64,000 nucleotides of DNA, from assembly GCA_030549335.1 (NCBI GenBank), contig CM060191.1, positions 873,001 through 937,000 on the forward strand. Reading direction: 5' to 3'. Positions 22,641 to 34,313 of this stretch are shown here, piece by piece (the stretch's first letter is position 1; the number at the start of each line of letters is the position of its first letter). The notes beneath the pieces were generated by a model. That model did no database searches and was not told the DNA's origin. It saw only the letters and a list, made by a program, of their open reading frames with translations. Origin of the DNA: Pontederia crassipes (taxonomy: Eukaryota > Streptophyta > Magnoliopsida > Commelinales > Pontederiaceae). Position numbers and translations under genes: made by a program.

Positions 22641-24477
22641 TGTAACGCCTCCAAAATCGCACCTTCCGCCACGTAGGCGGTCGGATTGACCCCGGAGGCG
22701 CTACACTATCTATTGCTCTATTGACCTTGACTATTCAACAATTCGGCTTACGTGGCATTCATATAATAAGGAAAAGAAAATAAAATAAAAAACTTTAATG
22801 CGAAAGTTCACAGGTGACATGACAAGAAATATTTAATACTATATAGTTCAATATGGGAAGTTCAAACGTTAAATACTGAGGCGGAAATGCATCAAGTTCA
22901 ACATGCAAGAGAAAGTTCAATGAGCGGAAACTATGATGTCTCTAAACAAATTATAATAACATGAACTAGATATAACAAGAAAGCTTGAAGCGGAAGATCG
23001 GTCATGTGCAGCATTCTCCAAGCTCTGCGCCCTCCATCACCTCATCAGTTGGCATTCTCATCTGCAAAATTCTAATGCAGGGGAATAGAATACCCATGAG
23101 CAAAGATTGCCCAGTACAATAGCAATAGACGTGAAATAAGGATCGGTGATGATAAGGAAATCAATATGTAAATCTTTAATTACATCAGTACTCTGTTCTT
23201 TACTATACAATACGTTGCTCTTGCGTTACTCTACTTTTACTTTACAATATCTCTACTTTACTTTACAGTGCTTTGCTTTACGTTACTCTGTTGTACATTG
23301 CTTTACTTTACATTGCTTTGCTTTTCAATACTCTGCTTTACTTTACTTTGCATTGCTTTACTGTGAGTTGTACTACATCTTTTACATTACTAGAATATCC
23401 TTAGAGTTGGTTGTCCTATGCGAGCTCGACTTTATTAGGTTGGGATGCTAGGGGTGCCTCTCTGATTCACTGATGTCAGTAAGCCCATAAACGAAAAAAA
23501 TGGGTGTGTTACTACCTCACCCAGTTCGGAAGGTAGGGGGAAGAATTCCTACAATCCAGGAACAGTGGTCAGTTACTAGACATGTAGGTTCACTTGTCTC
23601 CTCAGTTAACTACCTGTCCCTCTGGCACAATACTTTAATCTTTAAGGAAAGAGGTGTGACCATAGCATACCCTTCAATTCGAGATATCGGTGGGAGAACA
23701 CCTGAAATCTCAGAAATAGTGGGCATTTAAGCCAGTAGTTTCGCTGTCCCCTCAGCTAACTACCTATCCCCCCATTGCTTTATCTCTAATCATTACTTTA
23801 ACATTGGGGGCGGCACATAGCAATCCCTCATCTTTGTCTTTACTTTAATTATCTTTCGTTACTGTGAAATCCATGATTTAGGGTCTACTAAAGGTTGATC
23901 TTTGCACAATGAGACTCGGCCAGTATAGGTGAACTGGTCAGAGTCTTAGTTATGATTTGGAGTGGTTCGTTATGATTAAGTCAGACCAAGGGTCTGCCTG
24001 TCAGACCGGTCGATCATTCCTGATGGACCGATCGATCGTTCTCTGACATCGGTCGACCGGTACTCTGGGCCGGTCGACCGTGTTCTTGTTTGGGTGCCTA
24101 TGAATTGGTCGACCGTTCTGAGTGTCGGTCGACCGTTCGTTAGGTCACACAAATGCGCATTGCGCATCGGATCGGTCGATCGTTCGCATGAGACCGATTG
24201 ACCGATCGCATAATTAATTTTGTCTGTCAACATATAGACCAGTCGACCGCCATGGTGAGGCCGGTCGACTGGTAAAGAGGAACTCATATGAGTTCTATAC
24301 ACGGACCGATCGACCGCTAGCAGAATCGGTCGATCGGTCCCTGCGATAAAATAGGGCCGCCGAACTTTATTTTCGATTCTGGCGGTCCTTCGGCCAAAAT
24401 TAGGTCGCGACATGAATAAGAAAAACATAGATAACAATCTCAGGATTTCAATGAACTAATTACGAACGTCAATTGAT
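22641..24477 (-). mobile_element. Left chromovirus 5' LTR, main part (B segment)
   Basis: Minus-strand LTR lacking its first ~430 bp, which lie flipped at 24,612-25,046. It carries the ACTTTAC/GTAAAG-rich array (23,195-23,365) and the CGGTCGACCG cluster (24,000-24,340). It ends at GTCAATTGAT where the flipped RLK fragment begins. Confidence 0.85.
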
Positions 24478-24611
24478 GTCATGGCGATGAGGTCGCTATA
24501 CGCATAGAGCTTGGGCGAATTTCTCTGCTGGCTGCGTAGAAATATTTCAACGTTGTCAATTCTCCACCTCCTCCGGACCTTCCGAAAGTTGTGAATGGCC
24601 AGCACGTAAGC
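24478..24611 (-). pseudogene. Flipped RLK juxtamembrane fragment (left)
   Basis: On the minus strand this reads AYVLAIHNFRKVRRRWRIDN..YAYSDL, matching the transmembrane/juxtamembrane codons of the intact RLK (4,308-4,436). It is opposite in orientation to the kinase fragment at 25,047. Its outer end is the target duplication GCTTA of the chromovirus. The micro-inversion removed about 9 bp (AAACAACTT) between this fragment and the glycine loop fragment. Confidence 0.85.
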
Positions 24612-25046
24612 TCTGATGTTTCGCACTTAAAAAAAAAAGAAATAGGAAACGAGCGGTCGGCAGGGGAGGCGTCGCCTCCCCTGGCCTTCCGCCGCTTCGC
24701 CTCCGGCTGATCAAGGGTTGGCCGGGGCATACAAAGAGGAGGGGAGGGCCGCCACTGCGCCCTCTTGGAATCCCCGACCACCACCACCCTTGCCGCTCTC
24801 CTCTTTCTCTCGTTCCGGCGACTGGCGACCCACGCGCACACGAGCAATAGAGCAGCGATGAACGGCGGACGAACCGACCCACTCCGACGTCCAACGACCT
24901 CCCCTCGACGTGCGCAGGTCAGGCGAACCCTTCCAGACATCAACGAATGTGCGACGATCGACGAATGATGAGACAACGACCGACAGATTCGAAAATTCCG
25001 ACAAAGTGGTAGCCTTAGCGTTTAAAATCCCTAGACGAAGAAATAG
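24612..25046 (+). mobile_element. First ~435 bp of the chromovirus LTR, inverted (A segment, left)
   Basis: Starts TCTGATGTTTCGCAC (a mutated TGTGACGTTTTGCAC LTR start) and ends CTAGACGAAGAAATAG, exactly where the full LTR at 58,854-61,097 continues TGATCAATTGACG. GC-rich. Its plus orientation is opposite to the rest of the LTR, so it was moved by the micro-inversion. Confidence 0.85.
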
Positions 25047-25458
25047 CACCCAGAAGCTCGGCCAAGGAGGCTTCAGCTCTATCTTCATTGGCCATCTACA
25101 AGGTGTGATCCCTGTCGCCGTCAAGATTTTGGGCACCTCTAAGTTGAATGGAGAGGAGTTCATCAGTGAAGTGTCCACGATCGGCAGGATTCACCACCTG
25201 AACGTAGTTCGACTTCTTGGATTCTGCTCAGAGGGATCTAAAAGAGCTCTCATCTATGAGTACATGCCCAATGGCTCACTGGACAAGTACATCTTCGCGA
25301 CCAAAGGAGCTGACAACAACAACAAACATGCAACCTTGACATTGGAAAAGTGGAATGAAATCGCCTTAGGGGACGCAAGAGGAATCCATTATCTGCACCA
25401 CGGTTGTGAAATGCAGATTTTGCACTTTGACATCAGGCCCCATGTTGATGTGCTTTGA
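24910..25458 (+). pseudogene. Chimeric LTR-kinase reading frame, RLK N-lobe relic (left)
   Basis: An open frame of 182 codons begins in the LTR start segment and runs in-frame into RLK kinase sequence at 25,047: TQKLGQGGFSSIF (third loop Gly is Ser), VAVKILG, the Glu helix ISEVSTIGRIHHLNVVRLLGF, YEYMPNGSLDKYIF and HHGCEMQILHFDIRPH. It is cut inside the catalytic loop by the copia element, whose LTR supplies a stop. The catalytic Lys of the loop (K in HFDIKPHN) is Arg. No signal peptide or membrane segment remains. It is almost certainly a pseudogene, although transcription from the LTR is conceivable. Confidence 0.75.
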
Positions 25459-26680
25459 ATTATGTACCATGTATCCAAAATTATGAAAGAAAAAATGAAA
25501 AAGGAGGAAAAATGAGAAAAAATGAAAAATGGCGGAAGCGGAAGGCTTGAGCTTCATGTTCATCGAAATCTGATGAAGACAAAAGGTATATGTCAAAAGT
25601 TCCTTACTGTAGTGCAGTTGGTAGCATTATGTATACAATGGTTTGCACTCGTCCAGATATCTCTCATGCTGTCAGTGTTATTAGTAGATATATGTCTAAT
25701 TCAGGAAAGAAGCACTGAGAAGCTTTTAAGTGGATACTGAGATATTTAAGAGGTACTTCTGATGTATGCTTGGAATTTAGTAGAAATTCAGCTGGACTGG
25801 TTGGCTATGTTGATTCAGATTTTGCAGGAGACTTTGATAGAAGAAGGTCCCTAACTGGTTATATCTTTGCTATTACTGATTGTGCTATGAGTTGGAAAGC
25901 TATTTTGCAGGATACAGTAGCATTATCCACCACTGAAGCTGAATACATGACCATCACTGAAGCTGTGAAAGAAGCTATCTAGTTTAGAGGATTAGTTGGA
26001 GAGCTCACTATGAAAGAGGAAGCTACTATCATATATTGTGATAGTCAGAGTGCAATACATTTTACAAAAGATCAAATGCATCATGAAAGGACAAAACATA
26101 TAGATGTGAGATATCATTTTGTTCGAGATATTGTGAAAAAGCAAGATGTTCAAGTTCAGAAGATTAGCACACATGACAATCCAGCAGATATGATGACAAA
26201 GAGCTTACATGTTGCTAAGTTCGACTATTGTTCAGACTTGACGGGCGTTACGTAAAGATCAAGCTAGGCCCACGTGGGTCATTCGGCAAAGGAGAGCATG
26301 TGGAGCATTTTATTTTTTGAGAGTTTTGTGAAATTCAAGTCAATGTGAAGATTTGTTGATGTTCCTTAAATTATGTACCCTATACCCAAAATTATGAAAG
26401 AAAAAAAAAATAAAAAATGAGAAAAAACGAGAATCTGTGATGGAAGCGGAGGGCTTGAGCCGTTAGGGTTAGGGTTTTATATAAGAGTTAGGGTTCTATA
26501 TGATGTACACTCTCTTTTGGCTCATAGTGAAATTCCTGACGGCGGTCTCCTTTGCCCGTGGATGTTTCTTTATTGCTCACACTGATCAAGAGAGTTTTAC
26601 CACGTTAAATTTCTGTGTTCATCTTCTCTTTCTTTCATTATTTTGATTATTCATCAATCCTCGATGTTCTATTCCCAACA
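25443..26680 (+). mobile_element. Internally deleted Ty1/copia element inserted in the RLK catalytic loop (left)
   Basis: The element starts TGTTGATG and ends CCCAACA, flanked by the 5-bp duplication CCCCA (25,438-25,442 and 26,681-26,685). The 5' LTR survives only as 25,443-25,552 and joins internal sequence directly. The 3' LTR is 26,354-26,680 and contains TTTTATATAAGAG and an AGGGTTAGGG stretch. Primer site, gag, protease, integrase and most of the RT are gone. Confidence 0.88.
25565..26255 (+). pseudogene. Copia RT C-terminus and RNase H fragment (left)
   Basis: The frames read CTRPDISHAVSVI-like RT tail, then the RNase H core: GLVGYVDSDFAGD..RRSLTGYIF, ALSTTEAEYM, and DSQSAIHF..HHERTKHIDVRYHFVRD, ending DMMTKSLHVAKF. 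Typical of Tork-like copia polyproteins. Stops at about 25,715 and 25,981 break it. Confidence 0.85.
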
Positions 26681-26920
26681 CCCCATAACATCCTCCTGGA
26701 CAGCAACCTCAACCTCAAGGTATCCGATTTCGGCCTCGCCAAGTTGTATCCCAAAGACTATAGTTCAGTATCTGTCAGTGCCGCCAGGGGAACCATAGGA
26801 TACATGGCTCCTGAGCTGATATCAAGAAGCTTTGGCGTGATATCATTCAAGTCTGATGTCTACAGTTTTGGGATGCTGCTGATGGAGATGGCAGGCCAGA
26901 GGAGGAATGTCGACCATGGT
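26681..26920 (+). pseudogene. RLK kinase C-lobe relic (left)
   Basis: [72 protein letters not shown] resumes the kinase after the copia element. It stops at CCATGGT, where the Athila-like LTR (TGATGCATGC) begins. The right-arm copy continues uninterrupted here, so that insertion is later than the duplication. Confidence 0.88.
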
Positions 26921-28642
26921 TGATGCATGCAAAATACAACATATTTTAGTTAATTATTTTAATTAAATTTTCTATAATTTGATCATGGCATGCATCATTT
27001 TTAGTCACTTTTAATCGTAATTCCGGATTTATCAATTTTAATTATTAAATTCTCTGAATATTTTAATTGTGGATGGATTAACTAAATTTTGATAATTATT
27101 TTGCAGGAAAAATCAAGATTTAAATGGATTGTGCTGTATCGGCCAAAAATTCCGAAGAATTTATAATTACGGCCGAGATTAGGATAAAAGATATCATTTT
27201 GGCCGAGATATGGAGGGGGTAATGATAAGAAGTATTTCCTTACGGCCGAAATTTGGAGGGCGTAATGGCATGAAGATGAAGGGTGTAACAATCAATTGAT
27301 TTTATCTTTTGGGCGTAACAAGATAAGTTCCTTCCTTACGGTCGAGATTTTGAGGGAGTAAAAGAAATTTTATCTCTTTGGGAGTAAAGATAAAATAATT
27401 CCTTACGGCCGAGATTTGGAGGGGGTAATGGCAATAAAATCATTCTTTTGGCCGAGTTTATCTTTGGGCGTAACAAGATATATGAAGGAGTAAAGATAAA
27501 AAGGATTTATCTTTGGGCGTAATGATAAAAAGGATTTATTTTTGGCCGAGTTTATCTTATAATTTTAAAGACAACCGTACGATGTTACGGCCGAGATCAA
27601 ATTAAAGATCGTCCGCACCCTATAAATACGTGAAGAATCCATCGTTTCAATTCGTGCTCTGAAGTTCAGGTTTCTTCCACGGCGAGTCGTGAGCTCTGCA
27701 GGCTACGACCAAGAGGAGAGAGGTGCGACGGCTGGAGGTTGATCGCGACCCTGATCAAGTCCGAGAGGCTGCCCGACTGTCTGCCCAATTCGAGAGCTCT
27801 ACTTCTATTTTGGGTGTAATTCTTTCGATTATTATTGTTATTTTGTTATTATCTCTCCAGAATTTCTAGGATGAACTCCATGTTTTTAGGATTATTATTT
27901 TAGGAGATTATTAATTGAAGGGAAATGTTTGGACCCTACTTTATTTGTTTTAATCTTTTCTAATCAATTATTAATTATGCTTAATGCTTTTATATTAGTT
28001 AATTAAATTTCCGAATTAGGCTATACCAGTTTGTGGAGTGTTTAATTTCAGAATTTATTATACTAATTATAATTGATTTTATTTGGAATTAATAATTGAC
28101 ATAAATTTGATAACTAGTTTGTGGAGAATCAAGTTTGTGTGGTCTATTAATCTATACCAGTTTGTGGAGTGATTAATAGTCTAGAGAATTCAATTTAATG
28201 CATCTTAATTTTAATATGATTTTGGGGGTACCAGTCGTGGAGACTTCAATTCTTATTAAATTAAGATAGTTCTATATGATTAAATTGAGGGATGCCAGTC
28301 GTGGAGACCACAAGTTAATCATGGTAGATTACTTTAGGGAGACTCTAATCCATCTTTAAAGATTAAATTTATCTTTTATGGTTCAAATATTTATCCTGAT
28401 CTATTTTCATCCTAAGGCCTAACTTCAACACCATTTTCTTATCATTATCTTATTTTCTTTATTTTATTTCATAAAACTTCTTTCCAAAAATTCATGTTTT
28501 TCCTCTCTTATTAATTTATAAATTCAGATATTGAATTAATAATATTCCTCGTGGGTTCGACACTCTTACTCCTTTTTACTATATTACTTGAGCGACTAGT
28601 GCACTTGCTAGCAAATTTTATTGTTACAATTACAACGCATCA
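26921..28642 (+). mobile_element. Athila-like 5' LTR (1,722 bp)
   Basis: Starts TGATGCATGC and ends AACGCATCA, giving inverted TGATGC/GCATCA ends. It contains a TATAAATACG near 27,620 (candidate promoter), TACGGCCGAG motifs (27,170-27,600), and CCAGT(C/T)(G/T)TGGAG direct repeats (28,020-28,320). Confidence 0.85.
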
Positions 28643-28648
28643 AGTTTT

Positions 28649-28666
28649 TGGCGCCGTTGCCGGAGA
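28649..28666 (+). other. Primer-binding site (tRNA-Asp type)
   Basis: TGGCGCCGTTGCCGGAGA is the hallmark sequence following the 5' LTR of Athila and related gypsy elements. Confidence 0.85.
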
Positions 28667-30114
28667 ATATTTTATTAATTAATTTCTGATTTTTATGAAT
28701 TATTAGGAGATGTAAGTAAATTGTAAATAATTCTTTATAAATATGTATTAATTGTTTTAATTATTTTTGTGAATAAACTAACATTTTTTTTTCTTTTGCA
28801 GATAAAGGTTACGATAATTTTTTTATTCTACTTTCGGTTTAAAATCCGACGCCGATTGAATTTTCTGAATTACACTGTCGACTTATGATTTTACGACCGA
28901 GATTTAATGTGTCGGCTTTATTAATTTTACGGCCTCGCAATGAATGATTTCTGAGTTCTAAACTTTCAATTTTTACGGCCGTAATGTTTTTATCCGAACA
29001 TTGTTTTACGTCATGGAATTGATTTCGTTGTTTTACGGCCGTAGAGAATCTTCTTAATTCACTTTCGGCCGTAATGATTCAATTTTTATTTCTGCCGAAA
29101 CCCTATTTTTCTTTACGGCCTCGTGTTGACTTCATCTCGGCCGATGTGACCTCGTCTTAATTGACAATTTAATCTTTTTTACGGCCGAGAATGATCTCAT
29201 GTTTTCTTTTTACGGCCGAGAATTGATCTCATGGTTTTACGGCCGTAAAATTTTTGAACATTTGTTTTTACGCCATATTACGACCTTTTCGGCCAATTTA
29301 TTTGTGATTTTTTCATTCTCGGCCGTAACATTATAATAGTTTGAACTTTTGATTTGACTTTGTTTTGCCAAAGCGATTTAGTCTGTCTCGGCCGTAATGG
29401 ATCATCCGACATGGATTTTACTTCAACTCGGCCGTAATATATTTCTGAATGTATAAGTTTGATTTAATCTCATTTCGACCGATTTATATGTGTTGATGTT
29501 TTACCTCACGTTCGACTGAACTTTCATTATTTTACGGCCGATATGAATTATATTCTTTGTCGGCCGTAATGACTCATTTGGCGACGTTTCGTTCAATTTT
29601 TATTTCGGCCGAGATAATTCATCGCCGTGCTAATTTTGATGCCACCTTACGTTGATTAATCCCTTTCGACACTGTTTTATGATTTTTACGGTCGAACGAG
29701 CTTCGGATTACTATTTTAATTTCGGCCGTAAAACTATTCATGTATTGCGGTCGATTAATCTTATTTCCTCTCTGAAAATAATTTTTGATTATGTCTGATT
29801 ATTAACTTTACGGCCGCAAATTAGTTCAGACTTATTTTGTGCCGTTTGTTACATCATCATAAATTCTTTCGGTCGATATTAATATTTGGTATTTGTATTG
29901 GTTTGAAGAACCTCCGTTTGCGGCCGTAATTAGATTTCTGAAAAGTTCCTCTCGAAAATTAATTTTAATGACGAATTTTCAAATTCTATCATGCCGAAAG
30001 ACTTTATTTGTTAAAAACTCATTTTTCGTGACCTATTATCTGAATTTCTTTCTTCTTGTATATATTTTATTTTATTCTTTTATCTGACTGAAAATTGGTT
30101 GTTGCAGGTACTAA
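28667..30114 (+). repeat. Athila-like leader with a TTACGGCCG(A/T) motif array
   Basis: About 1.4 kb of untranslated leader in which TTTACGGCC, TCGGCCGTAA or TACGGCCGAGA recur irregularly, tens of bases apart and in both orientations (CGGCCG is self-complementary). No coding signal is seen. The same motif is absent from the flanking gag frame. Confidence 0.7.
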
Positions 30115-31490
30115 TTGAAAATTAGATCACAACCAATCCTGGAATCTTCTGATAAGCGCACTAGGAGTTCAAATCCACTGTTGGAATTTGATCCTGAAAT
30201 TGAAAGAACCTATCGTCGATTACGAAGAAATATAAGAAAAATGGCGGAACAAGCACGCGACAATCAGAGACTGGAGCAACAGAATGAACTGATTCCACCA
30301 CATAATAATCGGCGAGAAGATGAAGCAGAACTTTCTATGAGAGAATATGTCTCGGCCAGATACAGTGACCGAGAATCATGCATCGTGCTGCCTGATATTA
30401 ACGCAAATAATTTTGAGATAAATCCCGCAATCGTGAGGATGATACAAGCATCCTAATTTGGAGGAGGATTTCATGAAGACCCTCACGATCACCTTGATAA
30501 ATTTCTTGCCACTCTGAGCACCTTTAGAAATAATAATGTTTCTTCTGAAGTTATTCGTTTATTATTATTTCCTCAATCTTTATGTGACAAAACTTCCACC
30601 TGGTTTAAAACTTTGCCTGCAGGATCGATTCATTCTTGGTTGGAGCTAGTAGAAAAGTTTGTTGGAAAATATTGTCCACCACAAAAGGCAGGCAAATATC
30701 GAAGGGAGCTGAGGGCATTTGTTCAAGACGATAACGAGACGTTATATGAAGCCTGTGAACGATATAAGGAACTGCTGGCCAGAGTCCTGATAATAGAATT
30801 CCAAAATGGCAAGTGATGGAAGATTTCTACCATGGATTACGACCTGCAGATCAAGATAAGCTCGATCAATCAGCAGGAGGGACAGTACTGGGATCTAAAC
30901 GTCCTAGTGAGATACAAGATATAATTGAAGCTATAGCCCTCAAGTCGAGCCAAGAAAGGAGACCACCTCGCCGAACTCATGATGTACATGCTACACAAGG
31001 AATACAATCTTCAGAAATAGTGGCTCAGCTGGAGTCACTTAATCAAAAATTCGAGCAGATGATGTCACTAATGGGAAATTCTAGCAATTATAGCCCTACA
31101 GGTAACACTTCAGATTCAAATCAAATTGAAAATGCTAACTTTATTTCCAATCCATTTTACAGGAACAACGATTATGGTTGGAGACATAATCCGAAGTTTG
31201 CCTATAATCAGAACCAAGGCCAATCTTCTGGTCAATCAAAAGATTATATACTGAAAAGGCAACCTGATACTCCCCAACATCAATCATCAAATCATATGCA
31301 GGAGATGATGGCATAGATCATAGACACAATGCAAGCATTGCAGAAGAATATGAAATCTAGAGCCACGAGTCAGGATGCATCAATTCGAAATCTGGAAAGA
31401 CAACTGGGCCAGATGCGGCACAACTAACTGGACGTACACCGGGCTCTCTCCCAAGAAACACAGAGAAAAATCCAAGAGGGGAAGAGCAAA
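30115..31490 (+). pseudogene. Athila-like gag
   Basis: N-terminal basic/acidic segment, then the Retrotrans_gag core: HEDPHDHLDKFLATL, LFPQSLCDKTSTWFKTLPAGSIHSWLELVEKFVGKYCPP, LYEACERYKELL and FYHGL..DKLDQSAGG. It is followed by NNDYGWRHNPKFAY and SIRNLERQLGQM, which precede protease in complete Athila elements. Breaks: TAA at 30,454, frameshift near 30,810 and TAG at 31,314. After PRNTEKNPRG the sequence leaves coding without a protease. Structural capsid role by family. Confidence 0.8.
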
Positions 31491-32636
31491 ATAGGCCTTG
31501 ATTTTCATCAGAACTAAGTCAAGCTGACGACTATAAATCAGAACTATTTCTATCCTTTTTATTTTTATTTTTTTCATTTTTTTATTAGTCTAATTAGTTG
31601 TTAATTAATATCTTAGTTTCCGTGATAGTTTTATTTTTAATTAGACATTTATTTTATTATGGAGTCATTTAATTTAATTAATATTTAATGTTTTGTAAGG
31701 AGAGATAAACTCAGGGGCGTCAACTCCAAGCATGGGCGTAAATTCCAAGAATTGATTCTCTCTACGGCCGAAGCTCGGACATTACGCCCTGCCACACACA
31801 TTACGTGTGCATTACGGCCGAGTTGCTAGTTCCTCGTTACGCCCTGCCACCCACCGTTTCCGTTACGGCCGAGATGACACACCAGCGCCACACCGCCATT
31901 CCTCGTTACTGCCGACAATCACCTCGATGACCACACCGAGACATGACAAGACGCCACATCGTTACGGCCGAGGTGTTATGCACGGACGAGAATGACATGA
32001 CAACACATCTGCATGCACAAGTCCAATCGAAAAAAAATGCATGTTTTCACGACCGGATTTGACCCTTCACTGTGTGCTGTCGGAACAGGTATTACCCCCT
32101 CCAATTCATCTATAAAATACTTACCCCTTCTCGTGTTATGCAGATCAATCACCGCCTCGCCCTTTCATCTATCTCTTACGGCCGAAGCTCCAACTCCTTA
32201 TGGCCGAACTTTCGGAGCCTCAACACCGCGCCGCCCTCTGTGCATTACGGCCAAGCCTCTACGGTCGAAGTCTCAACACCATTACGCCGATCCTTACGCC
32301 CAAAAGCGCCGCGCCTGTTCCTTACGGCCGAAGTTCCAGCGCTTCCCTATGCGTTACGGCCGGTCTTCCACCGCACACCGACACTTATTACGGCCGAGTT
32401 TCCACCGCGCATCAAAACTTCTTTACGGCCGAAGTTCCGAGTCACGCCTCCAATTTCTTACGGCCAAACTCCAATCTCCGGCCGAGCTTCATCAATTACG
32501 GCCGAAGTTCTTCGTCAACCGGTCTCTTACGGCCGAGTCACCTTCGAGCCGGTTCTTCATCGAATACTACGGTCGAAACCTCAGCCGCTTCCACCGAGTT
32601 GGCACCTTTTCTTTGTTGATTTTTGTCTAGATAAAA
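31491..32636 (+). repeat. Spacer replacing pol, dense TTACGGCCGA array
   Basis: Where pol should be there is about 1.1 kb of non-coding DNA. From about 31,755 to 32,600 the decamer-like TTACGGCCGA(A/G) recurs roughly every 30-50 bp. Because the motif contains no stop in any frame, long open frames appear in all three frames (YGR, LRPK, TAE repeats) between 32,013 and 32,653. I treat these as compositional, not genes. Confidence 0.7.
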
Positions 32637-34313
32637 ATGAGACGATTTGCTAATATATGGAGGGGACGTCACGAACGACGACATCCGAATGCTCAGCCGG
32701 CCCCACAGCCCTCACAATTAATCTCCTACCCCGGAGATTATTATTGGACTAAGCCGGAGTATCAAGCTCGATATGAACGGATGTGTGATATTCGAATTCA
32801 TGCCACCAGATTTTCAGATACTGAATTGCTGAGGGAGTATAATTTACTTGCAGATACTCATCTATTATTTTCTCAAATTGGACTATCTGACTTTGTGCAT
32901 TCTTGGTGGCCAACTTATGAAGTACTAATTATGGAATTCCTCTCATCTCTGGAAATCTTTAATTTAGATGGCAGGAACTATGATCAGCCCCGCATTTCAT
33001 TCCAACTTTATGGACGACCATTTACTCTCACTCTAGGAGAGATTAATAATATATATGGATTTCCCAACCATGGATCTCTTTCTGTACTTGCTGACTTTGA
33101 TGCTGAAACTTTTTGGAAACAGATAACAGAAGAAGACCGATTGGTTCGGAACACCGCTAAAGATAGCTCAATTCAGAATCCTGTTCTGCGCTACGTCCAT
33201 AGCATGCTAAGCAAAACCATAAGTGGACGCAGTGATAATGATGGTGCCGTCTCAGAAGGAGAGTTATATCTCATCCACAGCATGCTTCACAGAACTCCCG
33301 TTAATGTGGGTGCCTTCCTCATTCGTCAATTCCAGCGCCGCACTACTCATCGTGACGGTAGCATTAATATGGGTGCTCTTCTCACACCTATCGCTCAGCA
33401 CCTACAACTTGACTTGGATGATCTCGAAGTTGTGCCAGGAAACACTCACCTCACTCGTAGGACCATTCAGGCTATGGGTCTCGTGAAGACCAACAATTCA
33501 GGGATCAAAGTTTTTATTTTTAAAGGCCACCATCAGGAGGTGCCCTGCTCAGATCGAGATGCTTTTACGCCGATTAATCCAAATAATTGGCTCCTTTTTA
33601 GGCAGGTCATAGCTCCAGTAATCCCACCTGCATGACCATCTACCTCTGTCGGACAGCTACACCAGGATGAACCTTTCTCCTGGTTTGATTCTACTGATTA
33701 TGCGGCAGCCCAACCCTACCTTCAACAGCAACAAGGATTCCAGGCTGCATCACCGGTAGCTTCCCAATATGCCACATCCGTCCATTCACCTTATATGCCG
33801 GTGCCTTCTCCGATTCCATCTCCAGCACAAGAGAGCTCTTCTGATTCCTCGTTCATACCTTCTACTCCTTATGAGGAACGCGATTCGATGGAAGTATCTG
33901 CCCCTTTACAAGAACTGGTGCATAATCGCTATATAGCACCGGAGCCCACTTTTACTTCAGCTCCAGAGCAGACTTACTATCCACCTCCGCCACCTCAGCC
34001 TGACTATGCTTTCATGCAAAACTTATGGGAATCAATGTATGATGAACAACTTCGTCAAGCAGGGGAGTTTCACACTTTTCAAGAAGAGCAACTTCGTCAG
34101 TCAGGGCAGTTGCATGCTATTCAGGAAGAGCAACTTCGACAAGAACAAGAGTTGACCAACATTCGAGCTGATTTTAGAAATATGGATGATCGTCAGGGTC
34201 GTTTCGAATCCCTTCAGAATCAACATGCGCGCATGACGAGATGCATCCATAAGTATCATATGCGCCAAGGAAATCTCGGCTACCATCCACCATCACCACC
34301 CCGCAGACAGTAA
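32637..34313 (+). pseudogene. Athila-type ORF in the env-like position (one in-frame stop)
   Basis: A single frame runs from ATG at 32,637 to TAA at about 34,314, broken only by TGA at 33,633-33,635, and would encode about 560 residues. The N-terminal half (YPGDYYWTKPEYQARYERMC, LGLSDFVHSWWPTYE-like, FQLYGRPFTLTLGEINNIYGFP) resembles the Athila ORF-1/plant-retroelement family of unknown function. The C-terminal half is P/Q/S-rich with EEQLRQ heptad-like repeats (coiled coil). No convincing membrane segment is seen, so I do not call it an envelope protein. The TGA follows GCA and could be a CpG-decayed Arg codon. Confidence 0.6.

Larger units (their letters stand above)
12756..26920 (+). repeat. 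Left arm of a large inverted segmental duplication
   Basis: The whole 14.2-kb block is present, inverted, at 47,553-60,435. Order in both copies: chromovirus 3' LTR, pol half, GATAACTT repeat, pol half, gag, leader ORF, 5' LTR, flipped RLK fragment plus LTR start, RLK kinase N-half, copia derivative, RLK C-half. The left copy is longer mainly because of a 515-bp tandem duplication and because the right copy lost about 720 bp of gag. It is truncated outside at 12,756 and interrupted inside at 26,921 by the Athila-like element. Confidence 0.9.

Noticed and set aside
23146..23451. Frame with LLYFALLY-like leucine/tyrosine repeats (also 60,301-60,591)
   Set aside because: Translation of the ACTTTAC array in the LTR; it resembles a membrane protein only by accident.
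31807..31995. Possible small basic protein gene
   Set aside because: No conserved features, and it lies in the motif-rich spacer of the Athila-like element.
32013..32653. Three long overlapping plus-strand frames with YGR, LRPK and TAE repeats
   Set aside because: Produced by the stop-free TTACGGCCGA motif in all phases; no codon preference for one frame.
32637..34313. True envelope protein in the Athila-like element
   Set aside because: No convincing signal peptide, membrane helix or glycoprotein pattern; only position suggests env, so it is called an ORF of unknown function.
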